This document shows positions 16,823 to 24,985 of a stretch of DNA of 64,000 bases, in pieces. Position 1 is the first letter of the stretch. Every line of letters starts with the position of its first letter. The DNA is from Vallitalea pronyensis (GTDB lineage Bacteria; Bacillota; Clostridia; Lachnospirales; Vallitaleaceae). The stretch lies in NCBI RefSeq assembly GCF_018141445.1, contig NZ_CP058649.1:825001-889000 (forward strand), written 5' to 3'. The position numbers and the translations under genes were made by a program. The notes below the pieces were generated by a model that was not told the DNA's origin, made no database searches, and saw only the letters and a program-made list of their open reading frames with translations.

Positions 16823-16915
16823 TCATGTATAATATGTATGTGGGTGTGTAAAAGTTAAGGGTTATATGACAAGTTGGGCTACAATAAATCTAAAAATTGC
16901 TGGGGGATTTCTATT

Positions 16916-17650
16916 ATGGACTATAATATTACAATTTGTGATGATGAAGCCATTCAAGGTGACATTGTAGAAAGAATGGTGTTAGAGGGTGCTGCAAGGT
17001 TAAATATCCGTGCCAACATTTATAAGTTTTTATCGGGGAAGGAACTGATGCTTTATTTGAATGCCCACAATACCCAGATGCATATCGCATTCTTGGATAT
17101 GGAGATGGAAGGTATGGATGGCATACAGCTGGCCAGAGCCATTAAAACATGTTGTGAGGATGTGCTCATTATCTTTGTCACAGGTTATAAGGATTATGTA
17201 TTTGATGTTTTTGAACTCGGTACCTTTAGATATCTGTTAAAACCTGTTCAACCTAAGGTATTTACGAAGGCTTTTGAGGATGCTATTCATGCTTGGAACA
17301 AACATCATCTCCCAATGGAGGATGAGTTCTTAATTATTAACAAGAACAAAGAGAAGATTATGATTAAGTATAGCAGTATACGTTATCTTGAAAAGTATAA
17401 AAATAAGATTTTGGTTAAAACGGATAATGAGGATATTGAGTTCTATGGGACGTTTAGTGAATTGAATTATCTCCTGGAAGGCACGTGTTTTATTAAAGTG
17501 CATCAAGGTTATATTGCAAATATGGACAAGATTGAGTTGATTACATCAAAAGAAGTCCTTTTGAAAGATGGTAGCCGCATACCCGTTAGCAGAAGAAATG
17601 CTAAAGAAATTCGAGATAATTTCTTAAGTCGAATGAGGGTGTCCATATGA
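16916..17650 (+). CDS. agrA: AgrA-like LytTR response regulator
   Basis: 244-residue response regulator. The receiver domain (1-120) has acidic residues D9/D10, phospho-acceptor D61 in HIAFLDMEMEGMDG and the switch Lys in RYLLKPV. The DNA-binding LytTR domain (about 140-240) shows IRYLEKYKNKILVKT, FIKVHQGYIANMDKIELI and DGSRIPVSRRNAKEI. Start ATG 16916 follows GGGGGA (16902-16907) by 8 bases; an in-frame upstream TTG at 16874 has no RBS. The gene overlaps the histidine kinase start by 4 bases (ATGA). With the kinase and AgrB downstream it forms an Agr peptide-sensing circuit. The agr symbol is by function and context. Confidence 0.88.
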   Translation: MDYNITICDDEAIQGDIVERMVLEGAARLNIRANIYKFLSGKELMLYLNAHNTQMHIAFLDMEMEGMDGIQLARAIKTCCEDVLIIFVTGYKDYVFDVFELGTFRYLLKPVQPKVFTKAFEDAIHAWNKHHLPMEDEFLIINKNKEKIMIKYSSIRYLEKYKNKILVKTDNEDIEFYGTFSELNYLLEGTCFIKVHQGYIANMDKIELITSKEVLLKDGSRIPVSRRNAKEIRDNFLSRMRVSI

Positions 17651-18978
17651 TTTGGTATTTTATAGAGTATTTTATTGATATAGTAGAAGCCATTACCATT
17701 ATTATTTTTTTGAATGGTATTTACAAAAAACGGTACAAATCAGCTAGTACATATTTTATAGGAGGATTTATGCTGACAAATATTATTTTTGGATTTAACT
17801 ATCTGGCTAAACATTCCAGACATCCTGTCCAGTGTACGTCTATAACAATGATTATTCTACTGTTTGTCGTTGTTTATTGGCTGTATAAAGAACCTTTACA
17901 TCGTTTGCTGATTAGTTATATTGGCTTATTGATTTTTATTATTGCAATTGAGGGCATTGTATTATCCTTACTGAGTATTGCATTTAAACAATCACCTGGT
18001 TTTTTCGCAGAGCAAAATATTTTTCGAGTAGTGGGTATGTTTACATCCAAACTATTAATTTTCTTAATCGTTATCATGTTCATTAGCTTTGGATTAAAGA
18101 ATGGGAGGCTGATTGTTAAGAAAAGAATTATACTTGAAATTGTCGTTTTATTTTCAATCAATCTTAGTATTATGATCAGTATTTTACCTGTGTATAAAAA
18201 TATATTGTATGTGCATGATGAGAATGGTTTTATTGCGGGAATAGTTATATTGGGTTTAGGCTTTATTAATATACTATCCCTACTCATCTACCTTAGAATT
18301 ATTCGGCAAGCCCATCATGATATTGATTTGCAATTGCGATTGCAGCAATATGACATGCAATCCAAGTATTTAGATGAGATTAATTATGCTACCATGAAAT
18401 TAAGAAGTCTGAGACATGACATGTCCAATCACTTGGGTAATGTACAGGGTCTGGTAAGATATAAAGAATATGACAAACTAGAAGAATACTTGAGTAAGCT
18501 GTTGACGGATATTGAAGATGTTGATCAAATGATTATAACGCGAAATCCTGCCATATCTGCTTTGCTTAACCGGAAGAAAACTTTAGCAGATAAGCATGAT
18601 ATACATTGTTCCATGAACATACAATACATGGATGAGATTCTTATGGATGACCTGGATCTCTGTATCGTTTTAGGGAATATATTGGATAATGCTATAGAAG
18701 CAAGTCTTAAACTGGAGCAAAAGGATCGCTATATAAAGATTGATATTCGGAATATAGAAAAATACATTATCATTGATTGCGTCAATAGAATCGCTGTGAA
18801 TTCTAAATCTACACTTCAAACCACCAAAGATAATAAGATATTGCATGGCATTGGTTTATCCAATGTGAAGCAGATTGTTAAAAAATATCATGGCAGTATT
18901 GATATATCCTCCATAAAAGATTACTTTACAATAACCATCACCATGTATAATGATACACTAGATAATAGCAGTTCATAA
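17647..18978 (+). CDS. agrC: AgrC-like GHKL sensor histidine kinase
   Basis: 443-residue membrane kinase. The N-terminal ~220 residues contain about six hydrophobic spans (for example FIEYFIDIVEAITIIIFLNG, SYIGLLIFIIAIEGIVLSLL, IAGIVILGLGFINILSLLIY), the receptor module for a cyclic peptide in AgrC proteins. Then come a coiled linker, the phospho-acceptor box SLRHDMSNHLGNVQGLVRYKE ' (His in RHD) ' and a GHKL ATPase with N-box NILDNAIEAS and G-box HGIGLSNVKQIVKKYHG. Its ATG overlaps the agrA stop. A terminator hairpin overlaps the stop codon. The order agrA-agrC then agrBD differs from the staphylococcal BDCA order. Confidence 0.88.
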   Translation: MIWYFIEYFIDIVEAITIIIFLNGIYKKRYKSASTYFIGGFMLTNIIFGFNYLAKHSRHPVQCTSITMIILLFVVVYWLYKEPLHRLLISYIGLLIFIIAIEGIVLSLLSIAFKQSPGFFAEQNIFRVVGMFTSKLLIFLIVIMFISFGLKNGRLIVKKRIILEIVVLFSINLSIMISILPVYKNILYVHDENGFIAGIVILGLGFINILSLLIYLRIIRQAHHDIDLQLRLQQYDMQSKYLDEINYATMKLRSLRHDMSNHLGNVQGLVRYKEYDKLEEYLSKLLTDIEDVDQMIITRNPAISALLNRKKTLADKHDIHCSMNIQYMDEILMDDLDLCIVLGNILDNAIEASLKLEQKDRYIKIDIRNIEKYIIIDCVNRIAVNSKSTLQTTKDNKILHGIGLSNVKQIVKKYHGSIDISSIKDYFTITITMYNDTLDNSSS

Positions 18979-18995
18979 GTAACTGCTGTTTTTTT
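18967..18995 (+). terminator. Terminator overlapping the agrC stop codon
   Basis: AGCAGTT (18967-18973) pairs with AACTGCT (18981-18987), followed by a T-rich tract. The agrC TAA lies in the loop. Confidence 0.8.
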
Positions 18996-19038
18996 GTTCA
19001 TAAAATTTCTCTTAAATTAGTGGTTTGCTTGCTGCTCA

Positions 19039-19073
19039 TCATGAAGATTTTGTACCGAGACAATACTTCATGA
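19039..19073. promoter_or_regulatory. Imperfect inverted repeat upstream of agrB
   Basis: TCATGAAGATTTTGT - ACCGAG - ACAATACTTCATGA. It is the only notable symmetric site in the agrC-agrB gap and a candidate regulator site, but it does not look like the direct repeats usually bound by AgrA/LytTR proteins. Confidence 0.3.
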
Positions 19074-19200
19074 AATTATAAATATACAATAAAATCATAG
19101 AATATGCTACCAAATATCATGAGATAACAACCAAAAGTCATATGCATATTGAATTGTTGGTTTATTTGTGTAAAATAATAATTAGAAGAGGGGGATATAT

Positions 19201-19947
19201 GTGATATACAAACTTTCAACCAAGATATCAGACAAGCTTGTGAAGAAAGGTATAATACAAGAAGATGATATAGAAGTGTATAATTACGGATTTGAAATTA
19301 TAATATCATCTCTCTTAATATTTTTGGGTATGATGACTTTGGGGATTGTCTTTAAATGTATAATAGAAGTAATTATATTTATGGCGTTTTTCTGTTTGTT
19401 GCGGATACAGGCAGGAGGATACCATGCAAAAACCCATCTACAATGCTTTAGTTTCTTTGCATTATCTTGTTTCTTTGCAATTGTCATAAGCCGTTTATTA
19501 TTGGGATATGATAAAAATTATGTGATTATGATGCTTGTACTGATTGAATCTTGTATTATTATTATGTCCTATGCACCGGTTGATACCGAGAACAAGCCAT
19601 TAAATGATTCCGAAAAAATTAACTATAAGAGTAAAAGTATTGTTACAGTTGTAGTTCAGACGAGTATTATACTTATTATGAGAAGCTTATATAGTGGATT
19701 TCAAGTGTATTATATGGTTGCTGCTATTGCTATTCTCATTGAATCAGTAACGGTGCTGCCAATAATAAATAAAAGAAGGAAGCGGGGTCAAAACATGTTA
19801 ACAAGTATCAACAAGAAGATTGGGTCACAGGTATTAGGTTTAATTGGTTTACTTGGCGTTGCTGTAGCTTCACTATCTATTCAAACAGCGTGTATTTGGT
19901 TTTTTAATCAGCCAAAGGTTCCTGATAAACTAAGGAAAAATGACTAA
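19201..19947 (+). CDS. agrB: AgrB peptide-processing protease with in-frame AgrD propeptide
   Basis: 248-codon ORF. Residues 1-198 are a normal-length AgrB: several membrane spans and the processing site RIQAGGYHAKTHLQC, with catalytic His75 and Cys82 at almost the same positions as in staphylococcal AgrB. Instead of stopping, the frame continues through RRKRGQN into a 50-residue AgrD-like sequence (199-248): MLTSINKKIGSQV, a hydrophobic amphipathic helix GLIGLLGVAVASLSIQ, a TACIWFF signal region with Cys231, and the conserved charged tail NQPKVPDKL. Start GTG 19201 with AGAGGGGGA just upstream. An internal ATG at 19795 with GGGG 7 bases before it could also give free AgrD. No stop or frameshift separates the two parts. 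Confidence 0.88.
   Translation: MIYKLSTKISDKLVKKGIIQEDDIEVYNYGFEIIISSLLIFLGMMTLGIVFKCIIEVIIFMAFFCLLRIQAGGYHAKTHLQCFSFFALSCFFAIVISRLLLGYDKNYVIMMLVLIESCIIIMSYAPVDTENKPLNDSEKINYKSKSIVTVVVQTSIILIMRSLYSGFQVYYMVAAIAILIESVTVLPIINKRRKRGQNMLTSINKKIGSQVLGLIGLLGVAVASLSIQTACIWFFNQPKVPDKLRKND
19795..19947 (+). CDS. agrD: Possible separately translated AgrD-type autoinducer propeptide
   Basis: The same frame as the end of agrB. If initiated at ATG 19795 it gives a 50-residue propeptide with all AgrD parts: N-terminal amphipathic leader (1-29), predicted macrocycle C33-I-W-F-F37 and recognition tail NQPKVPDKL. CIGGGG-like leaders are absent; the best Shine-Dalgarno is GCGGGGT, seven bases upstream. The ring boundary is inferred from the usual four residues after Cys. 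Clostridial AgrD peptides with Cys-x-Trp-Phe rings are known as I recall. Whether the peptide is made free, by processing of the fusion, or both cannot be told from sequence. Confidence 0.55.
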   Translation: MLTSINKKIGSQVLGLIGLLGVAVASLSIQTACIWFFNQPKVPDKLRKND

Positions 19948-20084
19948 TAACGTGCGTAAAGCAATTTAAGTTGGACAAGTGGTATACTCATATATGTATG
20001 TTATCTAACCCTTAGCGGATAATGTATGTGTAACAGGCCTTGTGCCGCTTGGCAGGCTTAAGAGCTACAAGTTTTTTCCTTTTA

Positions 20085-20113
20085 AATATGGATGTCTCAT
20101 CCATATTTTTTTT
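20085..20113 (+). terminator. Terminator downstream of agrBD
   Basis: Perfect 10-bp stem AATATGGATG-TCT-CATCCATATT (20085-20107) running into eight T. The 137 bases between the agrBD stop and this hairpin hold compact inverted repeats (GCC-GCTT-GGC, CTTGT/ACAAG) with no ORF. From 20118 to 20183 a further nested CAATAACC/GGTTATTG stem occurs; nothing else is seen up to 20421. Confidence 0.88.
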
Positions 20114-20436
20114 GTGTCCAATAACCCATAGCAATGTATCTGTAGATGAACCTATATGGGAGAATTTGTGGCTAGGTTATTGTACTCAATGAACTAAGTA
20201 TAAATGAAGGGATCATCTAAATGTAGGTCAGTCATTGGTCCTAATTAAGGCGTAAAAATGTCGGATTTTTAATTATACACTTCCAAGACACTATAATTTT
20301 AATCCCATTTTTCCGATATATTATGATATAATATTGGATAGACTTGTGCAATTTACATGATTTTTCCTTATATGAGAAAATAGGGTGAAAATTAGTGGAG
20401 TTATGGCACAAAATACGCAAACGGAGGATTGGGTAA

Positions 20437-23406
20437 ATGAAAAAGCTTGTTACGTACATATGTGTGTTGACGCTTATGCTATCGTCCATAGCTGTTAACG
20501 CTGCAACAGATCCTGGGATACTAAAAGAACAGGTTCAAAATGTTTATGTGGCTAAGTCAGGAGCAAAAGCCATTATTGAAAATCTTAAGTTTTCAGATGT
20601 GACACCAAATAGTTGGGCTGTTGAACCCATTATGCGGTTTGGAGCCCTTGAAGTTATAAAAGGGTACAATGAAAGAGGTAGAAAAGCCTATCGGCCAAAA
20701 GCAAACATTACCAATGAGGAATCCTTAGCTGTTCTATTAAGAGTACTTGGTATGGAAGCAGAAGCACAACAAGCAGGTTATCAATTGCTGACAGATAATC
20801 CGGATTTACCAGACCATGTGTTAACTTTGTGGACAAAAGGCTACTTACAATTGGCCACAAACATGGGGCTCATCACCCAAGATGATTTAGATGATGCCCT
20901 TATGGAAGAACAAGATGAATTACTGCCAGAAGAGAATTTTATTCGCCGTGGTCCTATCACAAGGGAACAATTGGCTGTATGGCTTGTTAAGGCCATGAAT
21001 AACAAGGACCCTAATACCATTGCACCTCTATATGAACAGCAAGAGGTCTTTAACTACGGTGATTGGGAAAGGATAGACTCGGAGAATATACCCTATGTAG
21101 AAGCAGCTATCCAGAAAAAAATCTTAGTAGGCAGCCACGGACAATTCAACCCAAAAGGTTATGTGACCAGGGAACAAATGGCACAGGTGCTAAAGAACAT
21201 GGATACCATGGTATACGATACCCTTAATGTGCGATTAGAAGGTGGTATGGTGGCTTATGTAGAAGACAGCAATGTTATGGGAGCAACCAGCAGTAAAGCC
21301 AAAAGACGTATTTTTATGCGAGATGAGAGTGGAAACGTTAATGAGGTGGCTTTTGAATATGAAAAAAACGCTAATGATCAGGTATTTACAAAAGACGTTC
21401 CTGTACTGATTGATGGTACGGTAGGTGGACTTTTATCCCTTAGAGAAGGGGAATACATAGAATACCTTGTTGAGAAAACCACAAACGAAATGGTGTATGC
21501 TTATGGTAAAGGATTAAGTACACCTTATCTCTTAGAAGGGGCGCTTCAACCATTAACGGATATAGAAAACAGCCGTATAACCATTAAGAATGCATCCAAT
21601 GTGGCCTTTACTTATCCCATAAAAGCAAGCCTTTATAATAAAACAACCCAAAAGCTATGGATGAATGATATGGAAGTAGCCATAGAACATGCACCTATCA
21701 GTAAACAGGTAGCACTTACTATTGAGAATAACCTTGTAACCAAGATCAGCACAGTTAAAGGTGAAACATTATTTACAGAAATCAGTGGTATTGTCAAAGA
21801 AAATGAACCCCTATTTGGTTATATCACCATCATCACTTGGGATGGCAGGGAACTAACAAAGCATTACAAGAGCAGTATATCTGTTGAAAAACAGCAGTAC
21901 TATGATACAGAAGATGAAATTGGATATATGGACGAAATGTTTCCAGATTTCAGATTCGACCCTAGAGACAGCGATGTTAACGATATTGAAGCAGGGGACA
22001 TGGTTTTCATGCGTTTAACGCCAGATGGTAGTGGTATTGTATCCATTAGTGCGAAAACCAACTATATTGTTAAATATGGCACCATCAAATACATGGTACA
22101 CAATGGGACAGAAGGCATTCGATTGAATGTGGCATTTGATGATCTGAGCACAAGTGTTTTTGACGTACCCGCTAACATTCCTGTTAAAAAAGCTGGTAAG
22201 AATCTAACCCAAGGAGACTTAAGAGAAGGACAAGTTATTAAGATGCTGATTAATCAAGCTGTATTTGAGCCTGGTACCATGACAGAGCTGGTAAAAGAAA
22301 TCCAGATTGATGAATATGGCAATACAATTACCAATGTCTATAAAGGTAAGCTAGGGAACCTGAATGAGGCAGGGCGTAGTCTTACGTTACAAAATACCTA
22401 TACACTGACAAAAGCAGGTTGGCGGAATTATGAAAAGGCTAAAGTATTGGATATCTCCAATAAGTACATCACTTATTTTCTAGATGGTAAGCAGATTTCA
22501 CTGGATTATGCCATGAATTATCTGAAGCTGCAAGATATTGATGTGTATGTAGCCATGGAACAATATTATGACGATGAGAAAATCATTAAAGTCAACTTTG
22601 GAACAGGTAGAGATCAGATACTTAGTGAAGATAATGTAACCTACTCTAATGGTTTTAATGCTTTCAGAATGTTGAGCAGTACGCAAAATATTCGTACCAA
22701 TCCTGGTACCATTGTTGTAAAAAACGGCAAGTTGCTGGAAAGCAATAACATTGTAGCACCAGACTATGCACAGGTTGTTCTTAACGGTGCTTATTCAGCA
22801 GCTGTGGTGAATATTACACCTGAGCCAAGTCATGCAGGTCTATCTATATTCAGAGGACGTGTGAAAGACATTAATCAACATGTGAACATGACGGTACAGA
22901 GCTTCGCCTTGTTAGGGGGCATGAACTGGATCTATTCACCTATCCCACGTGTGTTTAATACGGATTATGACACGGTTATTATGGATAGTAACGGTCTTGT
23001 TCCACATGAAGATTTTATTGATTATACGGATAAGACAAAAGTAAATAAGGTATATACCATCATTGCTGATGGAACCAAAGCCAAATACATTGTGGAAAAT
23101 CCCTACTCCAAAGAAGGCGTAAAGGGAGAAATCTATGAAATAGGGACTGACCATATCAACATAAAAGATACCATTGTCTATCATGTAGCTAACAATCAAT
23201 GGCAAGATCTAAGTTATACCAATAGTTACGCTAAGATTAACTTAAAAAACAACAGTATCATTGTTAAAAATAACCAAGTCATTACCCCGGATCAGTTAGA
23301 AACTGGAGATGTTATCAGGGTATTAACAACAGAATACCTGATCAGTAAGTTAGCCAGTACAGGTGCTAGAGATGTGGACGGTTACATCATATTGGTTGAA
23401 AGGTAG
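20437..23406 (+). CDS. Large S-layer-homology (SLH) domain surface protein
   Basis: 989-residue exported protein. Signal peptide MKKLVTYICVLTLMLSSIAV ending in NAA. Residues ~45-270 hold three SLH units (FSDVTPNSWAVEPIMRFGAL ... YRPKANITNEESLAVLLRVL; then the segment around RRGPITREQLAVWLVKAM; then PYVEAAIQKKILVGSHGQFN ... VTREQMAQVLKNM), which tether proteins to pyruvylated cell-wall polymer. The remaining ~700 residues are beta-rich repeats with recurrent turns such as GDMVFMRLTPDGSG, LREGQVIKML and LETGDVIRVLTTEY, resembling small barrel or SH3-like modules; no enzymatic motif is seen. Start ATG 20437 after GGAGG. It is the first of three closely spaced export-related genes. Confidence 0.85.
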   Translation: MKKLVTYICVLTLMLSSIAVNAATDPGILKEQVQNVYVAKSGAKAIIENLKFSDVTPNSWAVEPIMRFGALEVIKGYNERGRKAYRPKANITNEESLAVLLRVLGMEAEAQQAGYQLLTDNPDLPDHVLTLWTKGYLQLATNMGLITQDDLDDALMEEQDELLPEENFIRRGPITREQLAVWLVKAMNNKDPNTIAPLYEQQEVFNYGDWERIDSENIPYVEAAIQKKILVGSHGQFNPKGYVTREQMAQVLKNMDTMVYDTLNVRLEGGMVAYVEDSNVMGATSSKAKRRIFMRDESGNVNEVAFEYEKNANDQVFTKDVPVLIDGTVGGLLSLREGEYIEYLVEKTTNEMVYAYGKGLSTPYLLEGALQPLTDIENSRITIKNASNVAFTYPIKASLYNKTTQKLWMNDMEVAIEHAPISKQVALTIENNLVTKISTVKGETLFTEISGIVKENEPLFGYITIITWDGRELTKHYKSSISVEKQQYYDTEDEIGYMDEMFPDFRFDPRDSDVNDIEAGDMVFMRLTPDGSGIVSISAKTNYIVKYGTIKYMVHNGTEGIRLNVAFDDLSTSVFDVPANIPVKKAGKNLTQGDLREGQVIKMLINQAVFEPGTMTELVKEIQIDEYGNTITNVYKGKLGNLNEAGRSLTLQNTYTLTKAGWRNYEKAKVLDISNKYITYFLDGKQISLDYAMNYLKLQDIDVYVAMEQYYDDEKIIKVNFGTGRDQILSEDNVTYSNGFNAFRMLSSTQNIRTNPGTIVVKNGKLLESNNIVAPDYAQVVLNGAYSAAVVNITPEPSHAGLSIFRGRVKDINQHVNMTVQSFALLGGMNWIYSPIPRVFNTDYDTVIMDSNGLVPHEDFIDYTDKTKVNKVYTIIADGTKAKYIVENPYSKEGVKGEIYEIGTDHINIKDTIVYHVANNQWQDLSYTNSYAKINLKNNSIIVKNNQVITPDQLETGDVIRVLTTEYLISKLASTGARDVDGYIILVER

Positions 23407-23424
23407 CCAAGAGGAGGAAGATGA

Positions 23425-24933
23425 ATGAAAAAGACATTATGGATAACATGCATGTTGCTAGCAGGCATTTTCATAACGGGTATAACAGTAAAGGCAGATG
23501 CAGGTGATATCGGGTATTTTGGCGGTATATCAGAAGGAACCAATCTACCTAAAACCATTGAAAAACATGTACCGGTAAAACCCAGTACCAGTAAAACATT
23601 ACGCTATAAAGAAATGGTCTATATATCAGGGGAACCTCTTATTTTCACTGGCACCATTAAAGTCACAAAAGACGATAGTGACGTACAGACCAAAACAAGT
23701 GGAAGCTATACAGAGAAATATGAGATTGATGCAACCAACGCTGAAACCAGTGGCAAACTGGACCGAACCATACAGTTTACTACATCCTTTCGAGTGGTGG
23801 AGGGTCACTTTAAAAAGCAGATTGTGACCGATTCTAAAGTAACCAATTGGAATGAAAAAATAACCATTGGCAGTGAAACATACACCCTTAATGATGACTT
23901 TTCAACCTTTTCACTAACCACTGTTGAAGATGTCACTCCTGGTGTAAGCTACTATAATACATCCGTCTATTATACAGCTCAGTTTACAACCAATAACAAT
24001 AAAGAAATAAGCATTAAGAATTATGGGGGCATATACGGTTATAGCCAGCCTTGGTCTAAGGTTGAATCAGGAGAACTTACCATGGAAATTATACGGGATG
24101 ATTGGCAGATGACTGTCCTGCTTAATCCTTCATTAGAAGCGAAGAAGACCATGTATTATGATAAAACCATACCTTATCCCATAAGTTTTGATGGGACTTA
24201 TAACCAAAGGCTGGAAAGAGATGCATCACTGAAATACCGTATTAACACATATCATCCAGAACTGACAGAAGCGCAACTAGAAAACAGTACACGCATTGAA
24301 TCAGCGATACAGATAGAAAAGTTAGTGATTCCTGCTGGACTTGATTTTATAGAAGGTCATTGGGGTGAGGAGGCTATAAAAGAGTTATACAGCTTGGAAG
24401 TATTTACAGAAACACCCTATCGCGGCATGGAGGTAGAAGCCATGTATCGAGGTGATTTTGTAAAAGCCATATGTATAGCTATGAACATTGATACGTCCAA
24501 GTACACCGATATGAAAAGTGGGGACGAAAAGCCCATTGTTTTTGTGGATGTACCACCAGAGCATCCCCTCTATCCTTATATCATGGCTGCTTATGACGCT
24601 AAGCTTATTAATGGTTCAGGTGCTCGGTTTAATGTGGCTGTACCCATACAGAGGCAAGAGGCTTTTGCCATTTATATCCGTGTAATAGGTTTAGAGCGGC
24701 TGAGTATTGCGGATCAGCCTGTGACACCTTTCAAAGATGACCATAAGATTTCAGACTGGTCCAGGAAGGCTATTCAGGCAGGTTATAGGCTGGGTATAAT
24801 TCAAGGGGATTCTGCTGGAAATGTGAATCCTGATAAATGGTTGTCAAAGGTTGAGGCAGGAAAGATTATTAATAATTTAATCGATTTTTTAAGAGAAGAT
24901 ATTACAGAAAGTTTTAGGAAACTCCAGTCATAA
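23425..24933 (+). CDS. SLH-domain surface protein, C-terminal anchor
   Basis: 502 residues with a signal peptide (TLWITCMLLAGIFITGITVKA) and a unique N-terminal beta-rich region (about 25-300). The C-terminal ~190 residues have SLH-like units: DFIEGHWGEEAIKELYSLEV, FVDVPPEHPLYPYIMAAYDA ... VPIQRQEAFAIYIRVIGL, and FKDDHKISDWSRKAIQAGYR ... WLSKVEAGKIINNLI. Start ATG 23425 is 18 bases after the preceding stop with GAGGAGG upstream, so it is cotranscribed with the large SLH protein and probably works with it at the surface. The N-terminal domain is not recognised. Confidence 0.82.
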   Translation: MKKTLWITCMLLAGIFITGITVKADAGDIGYFGGISEGTNLPKTIEKHVPVKPSTSKTLRYKEMVYISGEPLIFTGTIKVTKDDSDVQTKTSGSYTEKYEIDATNAETSGKLDRTIQFTTSFRVVEGHFKKQIVTDSKVTNWNEKITIGSETYTLNDDFSTFSLTTVEDVTPGVSYYNTSVYYTAQFTTNNNKEISIKNYGGIYGYSQPWSKVESGELTMEIIRDDWQMTVLLNPSLEAKKTMYYDKTIPYPISFDGTYNQRLERDASLKYRINTYHPELTEAQLENSTRIESAIQIEKLVIPAGLDFIEGHWGEEAIKELYSLEVFTETPYRGMEVEAMYRGDFVKAICIAMNIDTSKYTDMKSGDEKPIVFVDVPPEHPLYPYIMAAYDAKLINGSGARFNVAVPIQRQEAFAIYIRVIGLERLSIADQPVTPFKDDHKISDWSRKAIQAGYRLGIIQGDSAGNVNPDKWLSKVEAGKIINNLIDFLREDITESFRKLQS

Positions 24934-24985
24934 TAGAACATATTATTTTAGGACGTTTTTATCGTGTAATGGGAGGAAAGTGGCT

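Noticed and set aside
23626..23808. Reverse-strand frames inside the SLH, ileS, glgP and other long genes
   Set aside because: They are antisense shadows of well-supported genes, without ribosome binding sites.
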